This document shows, in pieces, positions 9,067 through 19,706 of a DNA stretch of 64,000 nucleotides. This stretch comes from Methylobacterium terrae (lineage in GTDB: Bacteria; Pseudomonadota; Alphaproteobacteria; Rhizobiales; Beijerinckiaceae): NCBI RefSeq assembly GCF_003173755.1, contig NZ_CP029553.1, forward strand, positions 1,636,501 through 1,700,500. The letters run 5' to 3'. The notes under the pieces were generated by a model. It made no database searches and was not told the DNA's origin. It saw only the letters and a program-made list of their open reading frames with translations. The position numbers and the translations under genes are program-made. Every line of letters starts with the position of its first letter. The first letter of the stretch is position 1.

Positions 9067-9236
9067 GGCTGGGTCCTCGTTCCGTTCACGATGCGCGTGC
9101 CGCGCGTTGAAGCCGATGCGCCGTCCGGCGCGCCCGGGCCTGCGCTCGCCTCGCAGGGACAGAGCGGAGCGGCATCGACGCTCCCTCCGATCGAGGCAGG
9201 CGAGCGCATCGGACACCTGCTTCGTTGCAGGCATTA

Positions 9237-9264
9237 TGTATATACCTGTAACGCTGCTTGGCAA
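9237..9264 (-). promoter_or_regulatory. hutH: Candidate hutH promoter overlapped by a HutC-type operator
   Basis: On the minus strand TTGCCA (9264-9259) and TATACA (9242-9237) are separated by 16 bp, resembling a sigma-70 promoter. The element TGTATATACC at 9237-9246 matches the palindrome TGTATATACA at nine of ten positions, the kind of TGTA-TACA dyad bound by HutC-type GntR repressors, and it covers the -10. Repressor binding here would block hutHG. Both calls are by eye. Confidence 0.5.
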
Positions 9265-9897
9265 GCGCGCCGCGCCGGCTCCGCGAGGGTGGCGGAGATC
9301 GTCGAGGGGGGAGAGCGGTGTTCCGTACGCGGGACGCCTCGGCCCGAGCGGATCGGGGTCGCCTTTCTCAGGGGGACAGCCGAGGGGATCGCCGGGGCAG
9401 GCGTCGCGACGGGTATCGGGCAGCGGGCGCGGGGAATGGCGGGCAGGATCCGGTGGCGTCGGAAGCGGCCCGGCTCTCGTTCGCCCCGAGGGCGGCCATT
9501 CGACCGACGCCGTCACGCATGCGGCTGTCGTCCAGCATCAGGCCGGCACGGCAGGGCGCGGCGCGGGGAACCTCGCCGCCGACCGGGATGAGCCCGCGGT
9601 CATGGATCCCCCTTCAACCGGCACCGGCGGGGGATCGCCGCAATCCAATCTTGGAAAAATGTCTATACATGCTGCACGAGGGCTCGCGACCGCGGGGAAA
9701 GCGGCCGCCTTTGCCGCTCCTGCCGCGGTAACGCCCGGGGCCGACCGTCGCGCGGGGTGGCGATCGGTTCGGCATGTCGGGATGGAGCCGGCAGAGACCG
9801 CCCCTGCCGGCCGCTGGAGCACTTCACGATCGCGTTGCAGCACGGTCCACGACACCGGCAAGAGGCCTGCACCGCTCGTCTCCCCCACCTGCGAGCT
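9265..9897. other. Intergenic region without a convincing gene
   Basis: Reading frames here on both strands show compositions typical of non-coding GC-rich DNA (Arg/Pro/Ala-rich) and no family motifs. The only structured items seen are a weak TGTCTATACA dyad at 9660-9669 in an AT-richer patch and the palindromic repeat that begins at 9898. Confidence 0.5.
9660..9669. promoter_or_regulatory. Possible second HutC-like dyad
   Basis: TGTCTATACA sits in an AT-rich patch and differs from TGTATATACA at one position. It lies about 590 bp upstream of hutH. It may be chance, or may mark a repressor looping site or the promoter of an unrecognised transcript. Confidence 0.2.
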
Positions 9898-10004
9898 CAT
9901 CCTGAGGTGCGACCGTGAGGGAGCCTCGAAGCAGGGCTCCAGGGATCGCCGTGGTCTTTGGAGCCCTGCTTCGAGGCTGCTGCAAGCAGCAGCACCCCAG
10001 GATG
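9898..10004. repeat. 107-bp inverted repeat, family A copy 1
   Basis: Nested palindrome. The outer arms begin CATCCTGAGGTGC and end GCACCCCAGGATG. The inner arms 9922-9941 and 9959-9978 are a perfect 20-bp pair (AGCCTCGAAGCAGGGCTCCA) around a 17-bp loop. A second full copy is at 27734-27840 and half a copy at 59441-59489. No coding sequence is seen inside, so it resembles a non-autonomous palindromic mobile element. Confidence 0.8.
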
Positions 10005-10144
10005 AAGCCCCACTTGGGACGGGGTGACATCACGGATGAAATACGGCTGTCTTGTACCGTGACGTTGCAATCGATCGCTGCGCCAGGCCTGTGGTTTTGC
10101 CGCATCGTTTGAGTGGAGCTGCGTCCACCTTAGCGGAGCATGCC

Positions 10145-11059
10145 CTAGAACTTCACTGCGGCGCCGCCGCGCACGGTGTTGAGGTTCAGCTTGTGGCCGT
10201 CGAAGTCGTTGAACAGCACGTACTGGTATTCGGCGCGCAGGATCAGGTTGGGCGTGATCGCGTACTCGATGCCGGCCCCGGCCGCGATGCCGCCGACGAT
10301 CTTCTCCTTGGTCGGCCGGAAGATGTCGGGTGCGGCCAGTACGCTGCTGCCGGGATCGTTCTGCAGGAAGGTCTTATAGCCGTAGTTGTTGACGTAGACC
10401 CGCTGTGAGGGATCCGCCGTCTGGTTGCTGCGGTAGGCAGCCTGATCGTACTCGTAGCCGCGCACCGCCACGGTCTGGGCGATCTGCGCCCGTCCGATCG
10501 CGAAGCCTCCGGTCACGAACGGCAGGAAGTCGCCGATGGCGTAGCCGACGCGGGCTCGCAGGGTCGCGTAGTCGTCCATCCGCGTCGACGCGTCGCCGGA
10601 AAGCTTCGCGCCCCTGAGGTAGCCCGCGCTGTCGATCTGGTAGCGGTTGATCGCGTCGCTGCTGCGCCCGGTCAGGCCGAGATGCGTGTAGTCGAGCTCG
10701 ACGCCGACGACGGTATCGTCGAACTGGTAGTTCACGCCCGCGAAGGCGCCGAAGCTGGTACCGTCCCGCCGCATGTCGCGCGCATGCATGAGGCCGGACG
10801 CACCGAGCGTCGTCTCGATCGCGGTGGCGCGAAGCGCCTGTGCGACGGGGTCGCGGAAGACATCGCCGAAGCCGAAGCTCGCGCTCGACCAGCCGCCATG
10901 GCCGCCGACATAGATGCCCTCCCAGTTCGCCAGGGAGGGCGCGGCGGCCGGCTCGTAGCTGCCGCCGCGCAAGACGCCGAAGTCGAGATCCGCGGCCCGC
11001 ACCGTCACCGGCGCAGCCATGCCCAGCCCGACAAGAACTCCGAAGATCGCGAAACGCAT
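10145..11059 (-). CDS. Outer membrane beta-barrel protein (Omp25/Omp31-like)
   Basis: A 304-residue exported barrel. A Sec signal peptide (MRFAIFGVLVGLGMAAPVTV, cleaved after RAA) is followed by a short linker. The segment GIYVGGHGGWSSASFGFGD then begins the eight-stranded barrel with repeated aromatic-alternating strands (FGAFAGVNYQF, VVGVELDYTH, TLRARVGYAI, PFVTGGFAIG), closing with AEYQYVLFN and the C-terminal phenylalanine typical of outer membrane proteins. It is the least similar of three neighbouring barrels and lacks their proline linker. The function of these proteins is structural or surface-related; no substrate can be read from the sequence. Confidence 0.88.
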   Translation of the reverse strand: MRFAIFGVLVGLGMAAPVTVRAADLDFGVLRGGSYEPAAAPSLANWEGIYVGGHGGWSSASFGFGDVFRDPVAQALRATAIETTLGASGLMHARDMRRDGTSFGAFAGVNYQFDDTVVGVELDYTHLGLTGRSSDAINRYQIDSAGYLRGAKLSGDASTRMDDYATLRARVGYAIGDFLPFVTGGFAIGRAQIAQTVAVRGYEYDQAAYRSNQTADPSQRVYVNNYGYKTFLQNDPGSSVLAAPDIFRPTKEKIVGGIAAGAGIEYAITPNLILRAEYQYVLFNDFDGHKLNLNTVRGGAAVKF

Positions 11060-11171
11060 TTGGACCGCCCCCGGCAGATTGATCGGCAGTGGCCGCCGCG
11101 CCGTTGTGCCCAGAATGTCTCGGTAACCTTAAGATTGAGTTGCGGATGCACACAGTGCCGTGCATCGTTGC

Positions 11172-11212
11172 AAAAAGCAGATCGCCCGGTGCGGCGGGCG
11201 CACCGGGCGATC
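11172..11212 (-). terminator. Intrinsic terminator of the 11235-12074 barrel gene
   Basis: A perfect 14-bp GC-rich stem (11180-11193 with 11199-11212) and 5-nt loop is followed on the minus strand by TGCTTTTTGC, a five-T run. It starts 22 nt after the stop codon. Confidence 0.8.
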
Positions 11213-11234
11213 GGCTTGTGACGGGACGATGCGA

Positions 11235-12074
11235 TCAGTACGCCAGGCCGCCCAGGCCCGGCAGGGCGAGGCCGTTGCCGAAGGCCCAGCGCAGGCCAAC
11301 CCGGAACTCGTTGGCGGCGATGTCCTTGATCCGGGTGTTCTGGTTGTAGGCGTCGAACCCGGTGCGGGCCTTGCCGACCTCGAGGTAGCGGTAGTTGGCG
11401 TCGATGCTGACGCCGGCGCCGATCTCGTAGGAGATGCCCGCCATCGCCGCCCAGGCGAGGCCGACCGCGGTGTGGTTGGCGCGGGCGTCGAACCCCTGCG
11501 CGCCGATTCGGTAGGCGCCGTCGACGCCGCTGCCGCAGGCGGTGGTGAAGCAGGTGGTGCCGGTCCAGGCATCGTGGAAGCGCTTGCTCGCCATGCCGAC
11601 GCCGGCGCCGACATAGGGCGTGAAGCCCCACCAGGTGCCGAGATCGACGTAGACGTTGAACAGGCCGGTCAGCACGTCGAGCTTGCCCGCCTCGGTGTTG
11701 AAGCCCTCGACGAAGTTGGTGCGCGAGGAATAGTCGCGGAAGCGGCTGCGGGTGCGTCCGTCGACCGTGACGTCGGCGCGCAGGAAGCTGTTGAAGCGGT
11801 AGCCGATGCCGCCGCCGTAGCCGTCGGTGTTGCCGAGGCGGAAGCCGACGAGCTTGGCGCCCTCGGTGCCCGGCAGCGTGTCGTCCTTCGGGTGGCGGAA
11901 GTCGCTCGCCGTGTAGTCGCCGCGCAGGTACCAGCCCGAGCCGACCTCGACGGGCGCGGCGAGCGGCGGGGGCGGAGGGGGCGGGGGCGGCAGCAGGTCG
12001 GCGGCGACCGCCGGCGCGCCGAGCAGGCCGAGCCCGAGGACCGCGACCGGGAAGCAGTGACCGAACCGTGCCAT
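11235..12074 (-). CDS. Outer membrane beta-barrel protein with poly-proline linker
   Basis: A 279-residue exported barrel. The signal peptide (MARFGHCFPVAVLGLGLLGA, then PAVA) is followed by ADLL, a run of nine prolines, then GSGWYLRGDYTASDF, which opens an eight-stranded barrel (Omp25/Omp31/RopB-like). Strands end with NEFRVGLRWAFG near the C-terminus. ATG 12074 was chosen because it begins the signal peptide and has AGGAAAGG upstream. The gene at 12244 has the same architecture (signal, ADLL-P run, GWYLRGD, barrel ending in GMRWMFG), so the two are tandem paralogues. Its three cysteines, including FTTACGSG, are unusual for a barrel. Confidence 0.88.
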   Translation of the reverse strand: MARFGHCFPVAVLGLGLLGAPAVAADLLPPPPPPPPPLAAPVEVGSGWYLRGDYTASDFRHPKDDTLPGTEGAKLVGFRLGNTDGYGGGIGYRFNSFLRADVTVDGRTRSRFRDYSSRTNFVEGFNTEAGKLDVLTGLFNVYVDLGTWWGFTPYVGAGVGMASKRFHDAWTGTTCFTTACGSGVDGAYRIGAQGFDARANHTAVGLAWAAMAGISYEIGAGVSIDANYRYLEVGKARTGFDAYNQNTRIKDIAANEFRVGLRWAFGNGLALPGLGGLAY

Positions 12075-12243
12075 GGGCGACCTTTCCTGCCCCTTCGACT
12101 CCTCGGCCGGGGCGTACTTCGCGAGGTGTCGGGCCGGTCGGCCCGATAAAGACATGTAAGGCCGGAAGGTTAGCGGCCGCTTAACCCTAACGCGCCGCCG
12201 GATCCGCCTCCGGCGCGAACGCGCACTGGAGGCGGAACGATCG

Positions 12244-13176
12244 TCAGTACTTGCGCACCAGCGGCATCATCGGGGGCGGCGGCGGCTCGTAGGCGGCGGC
12301 GAGGACCGGCGCACCGAACATCCAGCGCATGCCGAGCTTGATGTCGTGCGCCTCGATGTCCTTGACCTTGATCGGGGTCAGCGTGCTGCCGCAGAAGCAG
12401 TTCAGCACGCCGGTGCTGCCCTCGCCGAGGTTGAGGTAGCGGTAGGCCAGTTCGAGCTTGAGGTTCGGCGTCACCGCGTAGGACAGACCGGCATGCAGCG
12501 CCCAGGCGAAGCTCGTCTTCGTCTGGTTCTTGTAGCTGCCGCCGCTGATGTTCTGGTAGCCGGTCTTCCCCCAGTCCGGATAGTCCGCGTAGGAGTAGCT
12601 GCCGTTGATCTGGCTCGAATCCGACACGCCGGAGAAGTGGTGGAACGCCGCGCCGACGCCGGCGCCGACGAACGGCACGAAGCCGTAATAGTTGCCGAGA
12701 TCGGCGTAGCCGTTCACCAGGACGACGGCCGACGAGTAGTTGCCGGCGGTGGTCTCGTAGGTGTTGTCGTAATGGTCGCGGCGCAGGCCGTTATCGTCGT
12801 AGGTCGAGTACTTCGACTTGATCCGGTCGTTGGCACGGAAGCCGCTGGAGAAGCGGTACTCGCCGGTGACGTCGCCGCGCAGCCAGGAATTGAACTGGTA
12901 GCCGACACCGATGCCGGCGAAGCCGCCGCCGCCGAGATCGGTGTTGTAGTAATCGACCACGTCCGGGCTCGGCGCGGTCGACAGCTTCGGCCGGGTGTAG
13001 ATGCTGGCGCCGACGTCGCCGCGCAGGTACCAGCCGCCGGCGAACTCCACCGGCGGGGGCGGCAGCGGCGGGGGCGGAGGCGGCAGGAGGTCGGCGGCGT
13101 GAACGAGCCCCGGCGCGGCCACGCTCGCAGCGAGCGTGAAGATGCGCGCCAGCGCGAGTGGCTTGCTGCGGCCCAT
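12244..13176 (-). CDS. Outer membrane beta-barrel protein, tandem paralogue
   Basis: A 310-residue exported barrel with signal peptide MGRSKPLALARIFTLAASVA (cleavage near VHAA), an ADLLPPPPPPLPPPP linker and GGWYLRGDVGASIYTR as the first strand. Alternating aromatic strands follow (VGYQFNSWLRGDVTGEYRFS, YGFVPFVGAGVGAAFHHF, LKLELAYRYLNLGEG, IKLGMRWMFG). After the barrel a tail YEPPPPPMMPLVRKY ends without the usual terminal aromatic residue. It is a duplicate of the adjacent barrel gene in layout. Upstream of 13176 lies an AT-richer stretch (13240-13290) suitable for a promoter. Confidence 0.88.
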   Translation of the reverse strand: MGRSKPLALARIFTLAASVAAPGLVHAADLLPPPPPPLPPPPVEFAGGWYLRGDVGASIYTRPKLSTAPSPDVVDYYNTDLGGGGFAGIGVGYQFNSWLRGDVTGEYRFSSGFRANDRIKSKYSTYDDNGLRRDHYDNTYETTAGNYSSAVVLVNGYADLGNYYGFVPFVGAGVGAAFHHFSGVSDSSQINGSYSYADYPDWGKTGYQNISGGSYKNQTKTSFAWALHAGLSYAVTPNLKLELAYRYLNLGEGSTGVLNCFCGSTLTPIKVKDIEAHDIKLGMRWMFGAPVLAAAYEPPPPPMMPLVRKY

Positions 13177-13342
13177 GACGGTTCCTTGCTGTGAAGGGCC
13201 GCTGATGACGGAGGGCGGCCGTTCCGGAAGACGTCACGACTTTCACCGCGTTCGGTAAACCTGCGCTTAACGTTAAGCCTCACGGCTGAGAAAGTGTTGC
13301 TTCCGATGTTTTCGCGCCGGTGAAGACACGGGCCCCGCGCGT

Positions 13343-13437
13343 GCCGGTGCGCGCAGAGCGGTCCGCGCTGCGCGCACCGGCTGCGGCGCGGACGTCGGGA
13401 GGCGGGCGGGACGAAGGCGGCCTGCCGCCGTCCCGCC
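13343..13437 (-). terminator. Two strong hairpins downstream of glmM
   Basis: Hairpin 1: arms 13405-13412 and 13430-13437 with an inner 5-bp stem, starting 12 nt after the glmM stop. Hairpin 2: perfect 14-bp arms 13343-13356 and 13368-13381. Neither has a T-run, so they may be stabilising 3' structures or part of factor-dependent termination. Confidence 0.45.
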
Positions 13438-13449
13438 GGCGCGATTGGA

Positions 13450-14793
13450 TCAGGCCGCGACCTTGCGCAGCGCCTCGACCACGTCGTCGACCACCCGCAC
13501 CACGAGGTCGCGGTCGTCGCCCTCGGCCATCACGCGGATCACCGGCTCGGTCCCGGACGGGCGGATGACGAGGCGGCCGCCCTCGCCCAGGCGCTGGCGG
13601 GCGCCCTCGATGGCGGTGACGACGCTGTCCTGGCGCAGCGGCTCGCCGCCGAGGCCGTAGCGCACGTTCTTGAGCACCTGCGGCAGCGGGTCGAAGCAGT
13701 GGCAGACCTCGCTCACCGGGCGCTGCTGGCGCTGGACCACCGAGAGGAGCTGGAGCGCCGCCACCAGCCCGTCGCCAGTGGTGGCGTAGTCCGACATGAT
13801 GATGTGGCCGGACTGCTCGCCGCCGAGGTTGTAGCCGTGCTCGCGCATGTGCTCGAGCACGTAGCGGTCGCCGACGGCGGTGCGGACCATGCCGAGCCCC
13901 AGGCCCCCGAGATAGCGCTCGAGGCCGAGGTTCGACATGATCGTCGTCACGACCCCGGGACGGGTCAGGCGGGCATCCTCCTGCCATGAGCGGGCGACCA
14001 CCGCCATCAGCTGGTCGCCGTCGACCCGCTGGCCCTTCTCGTCGACGACGAGCACCCGGTCGGCGTCGCCATCGAGCGCGATGCCGATATCGGCGCGCAG
14101 CTCGCGCACCTTGGCGACGAGGGCCTCCGGCGCGGTCGAGCCGACGTCGCGGTTGATGTTGAAGCCGTCCGGCTCGGTGCCGATGGCGATCACCTCGGCG
14201 CCGAGCTCCCACAGGGTCTCGGGCGCGACCCGGTAGGCGGCGCCGTTGGCGCAATCGACCACCACCCGCAGGCCGTCGAGGGTCAGGTTGCGCGGGAGCG
14301 TGCGCTTGGCGAACTCGATGTAGCGAGCATGCACGCTCTCGATGCGCTTGGCGCGGCCGAGATCGTGGGAGCCCGCGAGCTTCGTCGTCACGTCGGCCTC
14401 GATCAGGCGCTCGATCTCGCGCTCGACTTCGTCGGAGAGCTTGAAACCGTCGGGGCCGAAGATCTTGATGCCGTTATCCTCGAACGGATTGTGCGAGGCC
14501 GAGATCATCACCCCGATATCGGCCCGCATCGAGCGGGTCAGCATCGCGACGGCCGGCGTCGGCATCGGGCCGAGCAGCAGCACGTCCATTCCCACCGAGG
14601 TGAAGCCCGCCACCAACGCGGTCTCGATCATGTAGCCCGAGAGGCGGGTATCCTTGCCGATCACCACCCGGTGGCGATGGTCCCCGCGCTGGAACACGAG
14701 CCCGGCGGCTTGTCCCACCTTGAGCGCGAGTTCCGGCGTGATCACGCCGTTGGCCCGGCCCCGGATGCCGTCGGTCCCGAAATACTTGCGCAC
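13450..14793 (-). CDS. glmM: Phosphoglucosamine mutase
   Basis: A 447-residue cytoplasmic enzyme that converts glucosamine-6-phosphate to glucosamine-1-phosphate for UDP-GlcNAc, peptidoglycan and lipid A synthesis. The N-terminus [14 protein letters not shown] is diagnostic. The phosphoserine is Ser100 in [13 protein letters not shown]. The metal loop is DGDADRV, the sugar-binding loop GGEQSGHI, and the phosphate-binding loop [16 protein letters not shown] start at 14793 gives a normal length (E. coli has 445). It lies downstream of ftsH on the same strand, the order usual in alphaproteobacteria, with a terminator-like hairpin between them. Confidence 0.96.
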   Translation of the reverse strand: MRKYFGTDGIRGRANGVITPELALKVGQAAGLVFQRGDHRHRVVIGKDTRLSGYMIETALVAGFTSVGMDVLLLGPMPTPAVAMLTRSMRADIGVMISASHNPFEDNGIKIFGPDGFKLSDEVEREIERLIEADVTTKLAGSHDLGRAKRIESVHARYIEFAKRTLPRNLTLDGLRVVVDCANGAAYRVAPETLWELGAEVIAIGTEPDGFNINRDVGSTAPEALVAKVRELRADIGIALDGDADRVLVVDEKGQRVDGDQLMAVVARSWQEDARLTRPGVVTTIMSNLGLERYLGGLGLGMVRTAVGDRYVLEHMREHGYNLGGEQSGHIIMSDYATTGDGLVAALQLLSVVQRQQRPVSEVCHCFDPLPQVLKNVRYGLGGEPLRQDSVVTAIEGARQRLGEGGRLVIRPSGTEPVIRVMAEGDDRDLVVRVVDDVVEALRKVAA

Positions 14794-14926
14794 GGTCGTC
14801 AACTCCCTGTCCCGTCCCGGGCCACTTGTGCCCGCCGTCGCGCGGCCCCGCGCAAGGCCAGTGCCGCCCGTTGCCGCACGCGGTCGCACCGGGTTTGGGT
14901 TATTTTGAGGCTCGCCGGCAACGACA

Positions 14927-14956
14927 AGGGGCGGCGGGAGTGATCCCGCCGCCCCT
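14927..14956 (-). terminator. Candidate terminator between ftsH and glmM
   Basis: A 13-bp GC-rich stem (14927-14939 with 14944-14956, loop GTGA in plus-strand reading) starts 34 nt after the ftsH stop. The following bases on the minus strand, TGTCGTTG, are only weakly T-rich, so termination may be partial and allow read-through to glmM. Confidence 0.5.
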
Positions 14957-14990
14957 CGTGACGAAAACCGACCGGTGTGGATTCCGGGTC

Positions 14991-16913
<1,923 letters not shown>

Positions 16914-17054
16914 CGAAAGGTCAATCCCTGAGGAGCGCGGCGCCGCGCGGGCGTGCTGGGGTGGGCACCGGCACTCGGACCGCAATGTAGGCACCCGCCG
17001 GAGGCTTGCCAAGTAATCGCCCGCGCCTGCGGCGCCGCGCGCCCCGCCGCACCG

Positions 17055-18149
17055 TCATTCCATCCGGGACCGGACGCGGCGCGGCGGCTCGGGCGCCAGG
17101 GTCAGGCGGCCGCCCCCGGTCGAGAACAGGAGGCCCGCGACGGTGCGCCGGCAGGGGCGGCCCTCCCGCAGGGCCGGCAGGACGGCCTCGAGGACCACCC
17201 GCTCCAGGCGCTCCAGCCGCGGCGGGTAGGGCGAGGGCGCGTCCGCCGCCCCCTGCGCCGCCTCGGCGTGCAGGGCCGCGACCGCGAGGCCGGCGACCCG
17301 CAGGGCGACCGCCTCCGGCAGCGCCGCGAGGCCGGGGCCGTCGAGGACGAGGCGCCCCTCCCCGCCGGGCGCGTCGCGCCGGAGGTCGCGCAGGGCCGCG
17401 GCGGCAGCACCGCTCAAGGCGGCCTCGTCGCGGCGCAGGCGCGCGGAGAGGCGGGCGAGGCGGGAAGCGGTGAGCCCCTCCGCGGCGAGCAGCGGCAGCA
17501 GCCCGCGCAGCCGGGCGCGGCCGAAGCGCGGATCGACGTTCGAGGGATCGCGCACGAACGGCCACTCCCGCGCCTCGCAGGTCGCGACGAGGCGCGCCTT
17601 GGGCACGCCGAGGAACGGCCGGGCGAGGGTGAGCCCGCCGAGGGCGCGGGAGGGCGCCATGCCGGCGAGGCCGGCCGGCCCCGAGCCGGCGCACAGGCGC
17701 ATCAGCACGGTCTCGGCCTGGTCGTCGAGGGTGTGGGCGGTGAGGACGAGGTCGGCTCCGACCTCGCGGGCGAGGCCGGCGAGCAGGCCGTAGCGCGCCG
17801 CCCGGGCCGCCTCCTGGATCCGCGCCGCCGGCTTCGCGCCGGTCCAGGCGAGGCGGCGATGGGCCAGGCCGAGGCGGGCGGCGAGAGCGGCCACGCCCTG
17901 CGCCTCGGCCTCGGATCCCGGCCGCAGGCCATGGTCGACGGTGGCGACGACGAGCGGAACCCCCGCCGGACCGAGGGCGGCGCAGCCCATCAGGGCCGTC
18001 GAGTCGGGGCCGCCGGAGACCGCCAGCACGGCGCCGCGGAACGGCGCGCCCGGCCCGATCCAGGGCGCGAGGAGGCGCCTTCCCTCCTCCGGGTCGAGCG
18101 GTCCGTCCGCGAGAGGTTCGTCCGCGGACGGCCCGTCGGGGCGGCTCAC
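17055..18149 (-). CDS. tilS: tRNA(Ile)-lysidine synthase
   Basis: A 364-residue N-type ATP pyrophosphatase that modifies cytidine 34 of tRNA-Ile(CAU) to lysidine, changing both codon reading and charging, and is normally essential. The PP-loop SGGPDST is at residues 45-51, and further family motifs are VDHGLRPGSEAEA, ARIQEAARAARYGLLA, LVLTAHTLDDQAETVLMRL and PFVRDPSNVDPRFGRARLR. The C-terminal portion is divergent and alanine-rich, as is usual in this lineage. It begins 10 bp after the cpoB stop, so it is probably co-transcribed with it. Confidence 0.95.
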   Translation of the reverse strand: MSRPDGPSADEPLADGPLDPEEGRRLLAPWIGPGAPFRGAVLAVSGGPDSTALMGCAALGPAGVPLVVATVDHGLRPGSEAEAQGVAALAARLGLAHRRLAWTGAKPAARIQEAARAARYGLLAGLAREVGADLVLTAHTLDDQAETVLMRLCAGSGPAGLAGMAPSRALGGLTLARPFLGVPKARLVATCEAREWPFVRDPSNVDPRFGRARLRGLLPLLAAEGLTASRLARLSARLRRDEAALSGAAAAALRDLRRDAPGGEGRLVLDGPGLAALPEAVALRVAGLAVAALHAEAAQGAADAPSPYPPRLERLERVVLEAVLPALREGRPCRRTVAGLLFSTGGGRLTLAPEPPRRVRSRME

Positions 18150-18159
18150 CCCGCGCCGC

Positions 18160-19119
18160 TCACGCGGCGCAGCGCGCGCGCCGCTGCTCCCGGTCGACGC
18201 CCTGCTTCACGGTCGAGGAGGCCTGCGGGAACTTGCGCTCCAGCTCGGCCAGGGTGGCGCAGGCCTGCTCGCGGGCGCCGAGCGCGTTGAGCGAGGCGCC
18301 GAGCTTCAGCATCGCGTCGGGCGCCTTGCGCGAGCGGGCGTAGTCGGTCGAGACCTTCAGGAACTGCTCGGCCGCCTCGCGGGTGCGGTTGCGCTGGAGG
18401 TAGCTCTCGCCGAGCCAGTAGGTCGCGTCCGGCACCAGCCCGTCGCGGGGATGCGACTGGATGAACTGGCGCAGGCTCATCTCGGCCTGCTCGTACTGGC
18501 GCTGCAGCACGTAGGCGTAGGCGGCCTCGTAATCGGCCTTGGCGTCGCCGGTGCCGGTGGCGGCGACGCTGGCGGAGGGCCGCGGCGCCGGGGCCGGAGC
18601 GGCGGCGGCCGGCCGGGACGGCGGGCGCAGGTCGACCGGCTCGCCGTAATCGGGGGTCTCGTCTTCGATCGCCGCGCGGGGCGGGGCGAGGGCCGCGGTG
18701 GCGCCCGGCGTCGCGGGGGCGGCCGCCGCCGCCCGGGGCGCCTGGGACGGCGTGGTGGCACCGAGCGCCTGGGGAGCGCCCGGGGCGCCCGGGTTCTGCG
18801 AGGGATCGAAGGCGTCGCTGCGCTTCTGGGGCTTCGGCTGCGGGGTCGCGGCCGCCGGGCGCTGCCCGCCCTTCGACTCCTGGAAGCGGAACTCGACGTC
18901 CTCTTGGAACTTGCGCAGCTGCTCCTTGAGCTGGCGGTTCTCGTACTGGAGCGACTCGATCTGGCCCGCCATCTGGCGCGACTGGTTCTCCAGCCGGTTG
19001 AGGCGCACCACGAACTCGGCGGCATCCTGGGCCGCGGCCGGGCACGCGGCGACGAGGGCCAGCCCGGACACGGCGAGGGCGGGGGCGAGGAGCAGGCGGC
19101 GAAGCATGGCGGGGCGCAT
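18160..19119 (-). CDS. cpoB: Cell division coordinator CpoB (YbgF, Tol-Pal system)
   Basis: A periplasmic protein of about 319 residues that links the Tol-Pal machine to peptidoglycan synthesis during constriction. A signal peptide (MLRRLLLAPALAVSGLALVA, then ACPAAAQ) is followed by a trimerising coiled coil (VVRLNRLENQSRQMAGQIES onward to about residue 85). A long Ala/Pro-rich linker comes next, then a C-terminal TPR domain starting at DYEAAYAYVLQRQYEQAEMS with FIQSHPRDGLVPDATYWLGE. Starts at 19119 and 19107 are both possible and differ by four residues. It is normally at the end of the tol-pal cluster, which would lie elsewhere here. Confidence 0.92.
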   Translation of the reverse strand: MRPAMLRRLLLAPALAVSGLALVAACPAAAQDAAEFVVRLNRLENQSRQMAGQIESLQYENRQLKEQLRKFQEDVEFRFQESKGGQRPAAATPQPKPQKRSDAFDPSQNPGAPGAPQALGATTPSQAPRAAAAAPATPGATAALAPPRAAIEDETPDYGEPVDLRPPSRPAAAAPAPAPRPSASVAATGTGDAKADYEAAYAYVLQRQYEQAEMSLRQFIQSHPRDGLVPDATYWLGESYLQRNRTREAAEQFLKVSTDYARSRKAPDAMLKLGASLNALGAREQACATLAELERKFPQASSTVKQGVDREQRRARCAA

Positions 19120-19266
19120 CACGGCTCGGGTCGGGCGGCAGGTCCGCACTCGGGAGCGCGGGTTAGCAGATGCCGCGGCTCCCGGCAAAAGGAACGGCGA
19201 GCGTTGCGCCCCCGACCTCGCGGAAATCGGCGCGCCGGGAACGCGGGCGCCGCCCCTCCCCGGCCG

Positions 19267-19680
19267 TCACGCCGCCGCGAACAGCGCCCGCGCCCGCTCC
19301 ACCAGTTGCGCCGCCGCGTGCGCCGGATAGGGCTCGCGGGTGCCGTGCCCCCAGACCGGCCCGGGCCAGGCGGGATCTGACAGGAACCGGCCGACCACGT
19401 GGACGTGGAGTTGCGCCACCACGTTGCCGAGCGCGCCGACATTCACCTTGTCGGGCTTGGCGAGCGCCTGCATCACCCCGACGGCGAGGCGCGTCTCCTC
19501 CATCAGCCGGGCGGCGTCCCCGGGCGACAGGTCGGTGATCTCGGAGACGCCCGCGCGGCGCGGCACCAGGACGAGCCAGGGGAAGCGCTTGTCGTCGAGG
19601 AGCAGCACGCTCGAGAGGGCGAGGTCGCCGAGCGCGATGGTATCGGCGGAGAGCCGCGGGTCGAGGGCGAAGTCGGTCAT
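19267..19680 (-). CDS. HIT domain protein
   Basis: A 137-residue nucleotide hydrolase or transferase of the histidine triad superfamily. The core NVGALGNVVAQLHVHVVGRF carries the triad at residues 90-94 as Gln-x-His-x-His, with the first histidine replaced by glutamine as in several HIT subfamilies. WPGPVWGHG follows. The N-terminal strand WLVLVPRRAGVSEITDL is also typical. It lies 26 bp downstream of the universal stress gene and may share its transcript. The precise substrate, a nucleoside phosphoramidate or dinucleotide, is unknown. Confidence 0.88.
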   Translation of the reverse strand: MTDFALDPRLSADTIALGDLALSSVLLLDDKRFPWLVLVPRRAGVSEITDLSPGDAARLMEETRLAVGVMQALAKPDKVNVGALGNVVAQLHVHVVGRFLSDPAWPGPVWGHGTREPYPAHAAAQLVERARALFAAA

Positions 19681-19706
19681 GCGGGGAGGTCGGTCATGCG
19701 AATCCG

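Noticed and set aside
9258..9900. Several 100-160 codon frames in the hutH upstream region
   Set aside because: No RBS, no family features, overlapping frames on both strands with non-coding composition.
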